64,000 nucleotides of DNA from Nocardia pneumoniae NBRC 100136 (lineage in GTDB: Bacteria; Actinomycetota; Actinomycetes; Mycobacteriales; Mycobacteriaceae). Shown here in pieces: positions 58,663-64,000 of this stretch. Below the pieces are notes generated by a model that made no database searches, was not told the origin of the DNA, and was given only the letters and a program-made list of their open reading frames with translations. The position numbers and the translations under genes were made by a program. The stretch spans positions 1-64,000 of the forward strand of contig NZ_BAGF01000058.1 of NCBI RefSeq assembly GCF_000308755.1. Direction: 5' to 3'. Position 1 is the first letter of the stretch. Each line of letters opens with the position of its first letter.

Positions 58663-59697
58663 CTACCGCGCCGTAACGGCGCCGCGGCGACCGCGCAGCG
58701 ACGGGAGGCGTCGCGGCCTGCGTACCTCCGGCCCGTCCGCCGTGACGGATGGGTCCTGGACCCGGGTGTGTCCCGCCTCGATCCACATTGTGTCGTCCAC
58801 CGCCCCGTGGCGTGATCGATCCGCGCCGCGCACGGCCGCTTCGCAGCGCCGGGCCAGCTCACGCCGGTCCGAGCCGGGCTGTTGCACCGGTTCGAGCACC
58901 ACCTCGGCGATCATCCCGCGCGACCGCAGGACCCGTCGCGCGGACGAGGCGACGGTGTCCACGCCGACGAACCCGGGCACCGTGCACGGCACGCCGTGCC
59001 GATCCAGATACCGCAAACGCACCGGCTGCACCGGGACGCCCCCGTCCACCGCCGCTTGGAACAGCGCGGGCCGCATCGTGCCGTAGGCGCGGCCACACCA
59101 CGTGGTGCCCTCCGGGAAGACGCCGATCCGCTCGCCCGCGGCCAGCCGCGCGCCGACCGCGGCCACCACGCCGGGCAACTCCCGCAGGCGTTCCCGCTCG
59201 ATCGGGATGACCCGCATCAGCTTCGCCAGCTTGCCGATCATCGGCCAGTCCAGCATGTCCGCGCGGGCGACGAAACCGAGCGGCTGCACCGAGGCCAGTG
59301 CGACGATGTCGGTCCAGCCGATGTGCCCGGTGACGATCAGCACACCGCGGCCGGGCACGCCGTAACGAACCGGCGCGAGCGCGGCGCCGCCCTCATCGGC
59401 GACGCCGTGCTCGTCCGCGGCCGCCCGGTTGTCGACGACGCGCAATCGCATGCCGAGACAGCCGAGCAGCAGCCGCGCGTACCCCCGCTGCATCGATTCA
59501 CGTTTGCCACGCGGCGTCATCACGTGCGCGACCGGGTAGCTGAGCAGTAGTCCGGCGACCCCGGCCAGCCGGGCGGCCACCCGTCCCGCGCCGACCTTGT
59601 CGATCGAGTCGAGGCAGCCGGGACCGCATGGGCTCGAAGGCATCCACGCGTGCGCGGTGGAGACGGCGGGCGGCGCGTCGAAGACCACGGTCCTCAC
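58663..59697 (-). CDS. Lysophospholipid acyltransferase (PlsC family)
   Basis: A 344-residue acyltransferase with the PlsC domain: HX4D motif in TGHIGWTD near residue 140, FPEGTT near residue 210, and the acceptor-site strand VPVQPVRLRY. It likely moves acyl groups onto a glycerolipid or similar acceptor at the membrane; a hydrophobic stretch lies near residue 40. Position matches Rv3026c. The GTG at 59697 overlaps the stop of the upstream gene (GTGA), so the two are translationally coupled. Confidence 0.88.
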   Translation of the reverse strand: MRTVVFDAPPAVSTAHAWMPSSPCGPGCLDSIDKVGAGRVAARLAGVAGLLLSYPVAHVMTPRGKRESMQRGYARLLLGCLGMRLRVVDNRAAADEHGVADEGGAALAPVRYGVPGRGVLIVTGHIGWTDIVALASVQPLGFVARADMLDWPMIGKLAKLMRVIPIERERLRELPGVVAAVGARLAAGERIGVFPEGTTWCGRAYGTMRPALFQAAVDGGVPVQPVRLRYLDRHGVPCTVPGFVGVDTVASSARRVLRSRGMIAEVVLEPVQQPGSDRRELARRCEAAVRGADRSRHGAVDDTMWIEAGHTRVQDPSVTADGPEVRRPRRLPSLRGRRGAVTAR

Positions 59698-60527
59698 CGT
59701 CCTCCGTCGAAGGTGGCCGCGGCATCCCGTAATCGGTTGAGGTAGCGGGTGTTGATGGTCTCCAAGCCGAGCAGCACGACGAAATCGGCGACCGCGAAAT
59801 CGGGGTCGTGCGCGGGCTCGCCGCAGATCTCCGCGCCCAGCCGGAGGTAACCGCGCACCAGCGGCGGAAGCTTCGGGCGTGACGGCGGGGTGAGGTCGTC
59901 GAGAGTCTTGCCGTCGACGACCACCGGGTTGTACGGATGCACCCGGCGCTCCGGGTCGGAGGCGTGGCGGCCGAGCAACATGTCGCGCACGCCGCGCACG
60001 TTCACGCCGGGCGGGTCGGCCGGGGTTCCCTGCATCGGCACCGACACGCAGCCCATCACCCAGTCGTAGCCGGTGAGCTGGATGTAGTGCAGGATGCCCG
60101 CCCACATGAGGGTGAGCACCGATCCGTTGCGGTGCTCGGGCACCACGCAGGCGCGGCCCATCTCCACGATCCGCATGCCCTCCGGATCCAGTTGGGCCAG
60201 GTCGAATTCCGTCGCCGTGTAGTACCCGCCCGCGGCGGCGACCCTGTCCGGCGGCAGCATTCGGTAGCAGCCGACGAACTCACCGCTCGCGTCGTCCCGC
60301 ACCAGCATGTGGTCGCAGTGCTCGTCGAAACGGTCGGCGTCGAGTCCGGTTCCGTCATCCGGGATCTGGAAGCCCGGCTCGCCTGCGAACACGCCGTAGC
60401 GCAGCCGCTGCGCGGCCACCCGGTGCTCGAGGTCGGAGGAGACCACCAGCGAGTAGCGCGACCGTTCCTCCCCGGAGCCCGACGGTCCAGCCGGGGCTGT
60501 CAACACGGACGAAATAGTCATATCCAT
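59694..60527 (-). CDS. GNAT-type acyltransferase (Rv3027c/OlsB-like)
   Basis: A roughly 277-residue acyl-transferring protein of the GNAT superfamily, related to ornithine N-acyltransferases (OlsB). Core segments: RYGVFAGEPGF, HMLVRDDASGEFVGCYRM, MGRACVVPEHRNGSVLTLMWAGI. It and the overlapping PlsC gene form a two-gene unit for lipid acylation, as in M. tuberculosis Rv3026c-Rv3027c. The start is uncertain: an upstream ATG at 60608 lies just beyond a palindromic operator, while ATG at 60527 or 60521 gives the more usual length. Confidence 0.82.
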   Translation of the reverse strand: MDMTISSVLTAPAGPSGSGEERSRYSLVVSSDLEHRVAAQRLRYGVFAGEPGFQIPDDGTGLDADRFDEHCDHMLVRDDASGEFVGCYRMLPPDRVAAAGGYYTATEFDLAQLDPEGMRIVEMGRACVVPEHRNGSVLTLMWAGILHYIQLTGYDWVMGCVSVPMQGTPADPPGVNVRGVRDMLLGRHASDPERRVHPYNPVVVDGKTLDDLTPPSRPKLPPLVRGYLRLGAEICGEPAHDPDFAVADFVVLLGLETINTRYLNRLRDAAATFDGGR

Positions 60528-60583
60528 GATGAAGCCAGTCCGACAATGCGACCCAGCAACCTCGAAGTGTCGCGTCGATGCCG

Positions 60584-60626
60584 GTTCGGTGAACGAGACG
60601 GCAGTCACACCAACCGTTCACCGAAC
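60584..60626. promoter_or_regulatory. Long inverted repeat in the acyltransferase promoter
   Basis: GTTCGGTGAACG (60584-60595) pairs with CGTTCACCGAAC (60615-60626), 12 bp with a 19-bp spacer. Its right arm is half of the tighter palindrome at 60612-60630, so the region holds one full and one half site for the same regulator. Confidence 0.6.
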
Positions 60627-60630
60627 GGTT
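60612..60630. promoter_or_regulatory. TetR-type palindromic operator
   Basis: AACCGTTCACCGAACGGTT, perfect arms of 8 bp around ACC. It lies 85 nt before the preferred start of the acyltransferase pair. The regulator is not encoded nearby. Confidence 0.65.
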
Positions 60631-60680
60631 CCATCGCGTTCGTCCATCCGCATCGCAACCGCATCCGACATGCGGCTCAT

Positions 60681-60721
60681 CGCGCGATTCGCCGTTTTCG
60701 GCCAGCGGGGCGAATCGCGCG
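60681..60721. terminator. Long GC hairpin
   Basis: CGCGCGATTCGCC (60681-60693) pairs perfectly with GGCGAATCGCGCG (60709-60721) over a 15-nt loop. It lies downstream of ndh (leftward) and may end that transcript, although a second structure lies closer. Confidence 0.6.
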
Positions 60722-60767
60722 TGTTCCGAACCGGAAAACGATCACATCGGCCCAACCCCGTTTTTCG

Positions 60768-60910
60768 AGCGAAGCGAGACCGAGCATTCCCCGTTCGCGG
60801 CCCGGCTCGCGCCTGAGTGGCCGACGCGCAAGCGGCGGTCGCTCAGGCGCGAGCCATGAGGGGGCCGCGAACACGCAGCGCCGCAGGCGCTGCAAATCAA
60901 CGCAGCTCAG
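60768..60910. repeat. Nested inverted repeat with dispersed modules beside ndh
   Basis: GTTCGCGGCCC (60793-60803) pairs with GGGCCGCGAAC (60862-60872), and inside it CTCGCGCCTGAG (60806-60817) pairs with CTCAGGCGCGAG (60842-60853); a further CCGACGC/GCGgCGG stem closes the centre. Modules AGCGAAGCGAGACCG (60768-60782), CCCGTTCGC (60790-60798) and GCAAATCAACGCAGCTCAG (60892-60910, reaching the ndh stop) also occur near 13.9 kb in another order. Confidence 0.6.
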
Positions 60911-62202
60911 GCCACGTAACGTTCTGGAGCGCCTACCGTCGTCAACGGCGCCTCCTCCTCGGCGAAGCCGGGGCGTCCGGTGCCGACGAACGCGACCAAC
61001 CACGAGGCGACCGCGGCGAAGCGGTTGCGGAAGCCGACCAGGTACAGCAGGTGCACCGCGAGCCACATGACCCAGGCGATCACGCCGCGGAAGGTGATGT
61101 GCTCGTTGAGTTTCACCACCGCGCTGAACCGGCTGATCACCGCCATGCTGCCCTTGTCCCAGTACTTGAACGGGGTGCCGGGCTGCTTCTTGCGGCGGAT
61201 GATGTCGGCCGCGTGCCTGCCCTCCTGCATGGCCACCGGCGACTGCCCGGGGTAGCCGTTGAGCGAGGTCATGTCGCCGATGGCGTAGATGTCCGCGTAC
61301 CCGCCGACGGTGAGATCCGGATTGATCAGCAGGCGGCCCGCCCGGTCGGTCTCGACGCCGGTGGCCTCGGCCAGGATCTTCGCGAATCCGCCCGCCTGCA
61401 CACCCGCCGACCAGACCACGGTCTCGGCCGCGATGCTGTGCTCCACCCCGTCCTTGCCTTTGACGGTGACCTTGCCGCGCTCGATATCGGTGACGAACGT
61501 GCCGAGCAGCACGTCGACGCCGCTGCGGGTCAACGACTTCTTCGCGTATTCCGACAGCCCGCCGCCGAACGGGGGAAGCACCTCGCCCGCGCCCTCGACG
61601 AGTGTGACCGAAATCTCCTGATGGTAGTGCCGTTTGGCCAGCTCCTTCAGCTGACCGGCCACTTCGACACCGGTGGCGCCCGCGCCGACCACGACGAAGC
61701 TCAGCAGCCTGCGCCTGGTCTGCTCGTCGGCTTTCGCGGCTTCGGCGAAGACGCGTTCGATCTGCGCACGCAACCGGCGCGCGTCGTCGATGGTCTTGAG
61801 CGAGAAGGTCTTCTCGGCGAAATCGTCCCGGCCGAAGTAGGACTGGCTCGCGCCGGTGGCGGCGATCAGCGAGCCGTAGCGGATCCGGTGCCGCATGCCC
61901 TCTTTGGTCTCGTAGGTGACGATGGCCTGGTCGGGGTCGATGGCGACCACTGTGCCGAGGCGCACATCGGCCTCGCGGTGGCGGCGCAGGACGCCAGCGA
62001 TCGGCGGCGCGATCTCGCCCGATGTGAGCACACCGGTCGCTACCTGGTACAACAGCGGCTGGAACAAGTGCTCGGGCGTGCTGGAGATCAGCACGAAGTC
62101 CACCCTCGACTTGGCCAGCTGCTTGGCGGCGGCGAGCCCGCCGAACCCCGATCCGACAATGACGACACCCGCGGTTTCGATTCCCGCATCCACGTACTGC
62201 AT
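60907..62202 (-). CDS. ndh: Type II NADH dehydrogenase
   Basis: A 431-residue NDH-2, a single-subunit membrane-associated flavoenzyme passing electrons from NADH to menaquinone without pumping protons. Two Rossmann motifs, VVIVGSGFGGLAAAKQL (FAD) and VVVGAGATGVEVAGQL (NADH), and the C-terminal IYAIGDMTS are visible. The C-terminus has an amphipathic or membrane segment (AWVMWLAVHLLYLVGF). AGGAGG lies 5-6 nt before the ATG. A LysR gene is divergent, 111 nt away. Confidence 0.94.
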   Translation of the reverse strand: MQYVDAGIETAGVVIVGSGFGGLAAAKQLAKSRVDFVLISSTPEHLFQPLLYQVATGVLTSGEIAPPIAGVLRRHREADVRLGTVVAIDPDQAIVTYETKEGMRHRIRYGSLIAATGASQSYFGRDDFAEKTFSLKTIDDARRLRAQIERVFAEAAKADEQTRRRLLSFVVVGAGATGVEVAGQLKELAKRHYHQEISVTLVEGAGEVLPPFGGGLSEYAKKSLTRSGVDVLLGTFVTDIERGKVTVKGKDGVEHSIAAETVVWSAGVQAGGFAKILAEATGVETDRAGRLLINPDLTVGGYADIYAIGDMTSLNGYPGQSPVAMQEGRHAADIIRRKKQPGTPFKYWDKGSMAVISRFSAVVKLNEHITFRGVIAWVMWLAVHLLYLVGFRNRFAAVASWLVAFVGTGRPGFAEEEAPLTTVGAPERYVA

Positions 62203-62313
62203 GACAGCCTCCTTCTCTCATTACGAACCGTGATCCGGAGGGCGGATATTTCAGGTGTCAGGGCGCATAATTTAGATGACTCTTATCTTGATCCGTAATT
62301 AATTGGAGGCGCT
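62203..62313. promoter_or_regulatory. Divergent promoter region of ndh and lysR
   Basis: AT-richer than its surroundings. It holds ATTACG near 62220 and its reverse CGTAAT near 62296, and GATCCG near 62231 and 62292, a possible pair of LysR-binding sites. These matches are short, so the assignment is tentative. LysR sites usually fit T-N11-A, which several positions here could. Confidence 0.4.
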
Positions 62314-63171
62314 GTGGAACTTCGGCAGCTCACCTACTTCGTCGCGGTGTGCGAGGAGCTGAGCTTCAGCGGCGCCGCCGCGCGCTGCTTCATCTCACAG
62401 TCGGCGATCAGTCATCAGATCTCCCGGCTCGAGCGCGATCTCGGCGTACAACTGTTCGAACGCTCGACCCGCTCGGTCGTGCCCACCGACGCGACCGCTC
62501 GGCTACTTCCGCTGGCGAAGCAAATGCTGAGCTTGGAGTCGGCGATTCGCGCCGCGGTGCGCACGGTGGGGCCGCGAATCCGGTTGGCCGCGAACATGTC
62601 CTTCGCCACCCGCTCGCTGTCGGCCATCGCGGGCGCGCGCGCCGCGCACCCGGAAGCCGAAATCGAGTTCGTGATCAAGCCGTTCCGCCAGCGCATCGCA
62701 GCCGTCACGGACGGGGACTGCGATCTCGCGCTGATTCGCGGCAGCGTCGACCAGCCGGGGCTCGTGGTGGAACAGCTGTGGGTCGAGGATCTGGTGATCG
62801 CCACCTCCAGCGCGCATCCACTGGCGACCAGGGACGTGGTGACCCTGTCCGATCTGAGTTCGTATCCGCTGCTGCTGCCGCCGGAACAGGAACAGGTCCT
62901 GCTGCACACCGTGATTCGCAACGCGTTCGCCGAGCTGCCCACGGGTCCGACCTTCGGGCCGCCCATCCCGCCCGACCACACCGCGACGATGGAGCTGATC
63001 AACCGGCCGGAGGCGTGGACGGTGCTCTACGCGGAGAGCACCACCGAGGGACTGGTGGTGCTGTCGCTCACCGAGCACAAGCTGCGCGTCCCGGTTTCGG
63101 CGGTGCTGCGTTCCGACGCCAAGCGTTCACCGATCCTGACCACCCTGCTGTCCGCGCTGCACCGCTGCTGA
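62314..63171 (+). CDS. LysR-family transcription regulator
   Basis: A 285-residue LysR regulator with the N-terminal winged helix (ELSFSGAAARCFISQSAISHQISRLERDLGVQLFER in parts, residues 14-50) and a substrate-binding effector domain. GTG start with GGAGG 5 nt upstream. LysR proteins usually control the divergent gene, here ndh, which would link respiration to an unknown small effector. Confidence 0.92.
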   Translation: MELRQLTYFVAVCEELSFSGAAARCFISQSAISHQISRLERDLGVQLFERSTRSVVPTDATARLLPLAKQMLSLESAIRAAVRTVGPRIRLAANMSFATRSLSAIAGARAAHPEAEIEFVIKPFRQRIAAVTDGDCDLALIRGSVDQPGLVVEQLWVEDLVIATSSAHPLATRDVVTLSDLSSYPLLLPPEQEQVLLHTVIRNAFAELPTGPTFGPPIPPDHTATMELINRPEAWTVLYAESTTEGLVVLSLTEHKLRVPVSAVLRSDAKRSPILTTLLSALHRC

Positions 63172-63348
63172 GGTGGTCTTTTGGGGCGGCGGTTCGTCGC
63201 GGGGCCATGCCGCCCTACCTGCGCCGGTGACTCTCGAGACCGAACAATCACCCGGTCAGCAGAACGAGCTGGCCCTGACCGCTCCAGTCAGGGCCACACG
63301 CAGCTCGGGATGAGGGGTAGACGAGGCGTTCCCGCGGAGAAGCCCGGT

Positions 63349-63729
63349 TCAGCTCACCCACGGCGGGGTGATGCGCGTTCCGTCCGCGAGTTCGCCCGCG
63401 AAGCCGACCGGTGCGATCACCATCAGTGTGGCGGGATCCTCCCCCGGATTGTCCAGGCGGATGGCGGATTCGGCGGGGGCGACGGCAGCATCCCCCGGTT
63501 CCAGGGCCGATGATTCACCGTCGACCGTTAATGTCACTGCGCCACCGAGGAGTACGAATGCCTCCTCGCGAAGGATGCGGTGTTCGACACCGATGGTTCC
63601 GGCGGCGATCTCCAGCCGCCACACACATAGCTCCTTGCTGCCGATGGCGGGACGGATGAGCGGGGTGAAGCGGGCGTCGTGCATCTCGTGGACGGTGGTC
63701 TCCGCGGCGCGGACTACCGGCATTTCCAT
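63349..63729 (-). CDS. Cupin-domain protein
   Basis: A 126-residue single-domain cupin (motif ILREEAFVLLGGAVTLTVDGE and LEPGDAAVAPAESAI). The His/Glu metal positions are partly kept (EHRILREEAF) but the second-motif His is not obvious, so it may bind a ligand without metal catalysis. It is divergent from a MarR gene and its promoter carries two matching palindromes, so it is the likely target of that regulator. Confidence 0.85.
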   Translation of the reverse strand: MEMPVVRAAETTVHEMHDARFTPLIRPAIGSKELCVWRLEIAAGTIGVEHRILREEAFVLLGGAVTLTVDGESSALEPGDAAVAPAESAIRLDNPGEDPATLMVIAPVGFAGELADGTRITPPWVS

Positions 63730-63738
63730 CTCCTCATG

Positions 63739-63757
63739 TAGTCAACCTTCTTGACTA
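63739..63757. promoter_or_regulatory. MarR operator 1
   Basis: TAGTCAACCTTCTTGACTA, a perfect 7-5-7 palindrome immediately upstream of the cupin gene. Its TTGACT could also serve as the -35 of the rightward MarR promoter. Confidence 0.75.
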
Positions 63758-63760
63758 ATA

Positions 63761-63779
63761 TAGTCAAGCACATTGACCA
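63761..63779. promoter_or_regulatory. MarR operator 2
   Basis: TAGTCAAGCACATTGACCA, the same palindrome with one mismatch, 22 bp centre to centre from operator 1, two helical turns apart. A third half-site, TTGTCAAG, follows at about 63782. Confidence 0.7.
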
Positions 63780-63804
63780 CTTTGTCAAGTGTCAGGATGC
63801 ATCC

Positions 63805-64000
63805 ATGCCCGCTTCCGTCCCGCCGCCCGCCCAGGACCTGCCACTGCTGTTGCTCGCGGCGGCCGCGCAAGTCACCGACGCCATCCACACCGGCGTGGTG
63901 ACGGCGGGATTCACCGATGTCCGTCCATCGCACGGATTCGCCTTCGCGCGGATGGCGCCCGACGGCGCGACGGTGGTCGAGATCGCCGAGCATCTCAGCG
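63805..64000 (+). CDS. MarR-family regulator (truncated by window end)
   Basis: The first 65 codons of a MarR-type winged-helix repressor: VTAGFTDVRPSHGFAFARMAPDGATVVEIAEHLS in parts is the dimerisation helix and start of the DNA-binding helix. AGGA lies about 8 nt before the ATG. It is divergent from the cupin gene and its own promoter shares the two operators. The rest of the gene lies outside the window. Confidence 0.85.
   Translation, partial: MPASVPPPAQDLPLLLLAAAAQVTDAIHTGVVTAGFTDVRPSHGFAFARMAPDGATVVEIAEHLS

Overview
This is high-GC actinobacterial chromosome, most likely from Nocardia or a close mycolic-acid-bearing relative. The best evidence is gene order. From memory, the series cfp6-like PH-domain protein, DoxX protein, LppZ-like lipoprotein, gatB, pfkA, gatA, gatC, ACT protein, ligA, MetE-like protein, mnmA, iscS, lysophospholipid acyltransferase and acyl-CoA acyltransferase-like protein follows the Mycobacterium tuberculosis Rv3001c-Rv3027c order. 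Many genes also start without a Shine-Dalgarno sequence, with a TANNNT hexamer 6-8 nt before the start codon, as expected of leaderless actinobacterial transcripts. I see no tRNA, rRNA, CRISPR array, insertion sequence or prophage.

Layout. 0-4 kb: a VWA protein and its MoxR ATPase, with a decayed duplicate of the moxR 3' end between them, then a double-hotdog acyl-CoA thioesterase. 4-5 kb: a small secreted protein behind a strongly folded 5' leader. 4.6-11.4 kb: branched-chain amino-acid synthesis, with ilvB-ilvN-ilvC leftward behind a classical attenuator (leader peptide with a Leu-Leu-Val-Ile run, then a terminator) and ilvD rightward. 11.5-18 kb: DoxX protein, LppZ-like lipoprotein, gatB, a hydrolase lipoprotein and pfkA.

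18-42.4 kb is a block lying between pfkA and gatA, which are adjacent in M. tuberculosis. It carries two paralogous beta-lactamase-fold lipoproteins, a YraQ/TIGR03943 pair, a CBS protein with an ArsB/NhaD transporter, two membrane Ser/Thr kinases, two NarL-type two-component systems, a MacB/FtsX-type ABC exporter, a secreted phospholipase A2-like protein coupled to a membrane alpha/beta hydrolase, an SRPBCC protein under a KstR-type operator, and a TetR/SDR pair with twin operators. The block is rich in envelope-facing and signalling genes.

42.4-56.4 kb returns to the core: gatCA, ACT protein, ligA, MetE-like protein, iscS-mnmA. It is interrupted at 45.4-50.5 kb by accessory genes (GNAT, AAA ATPase, Uma2 nuclease, secreted protein, QueA-like protein and SDR). 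56.6-58.6 kb holds an erythromycin-esterase-fold protein that appears to lack its catalytic residues and a His-rich secreted protein. 58.6-64 kb holds the two acyltransferases, a type II NADH dehydrogenase with a divergent LysR regulator, and a cupin protein with a divergent MarR regulator that runs off the window.
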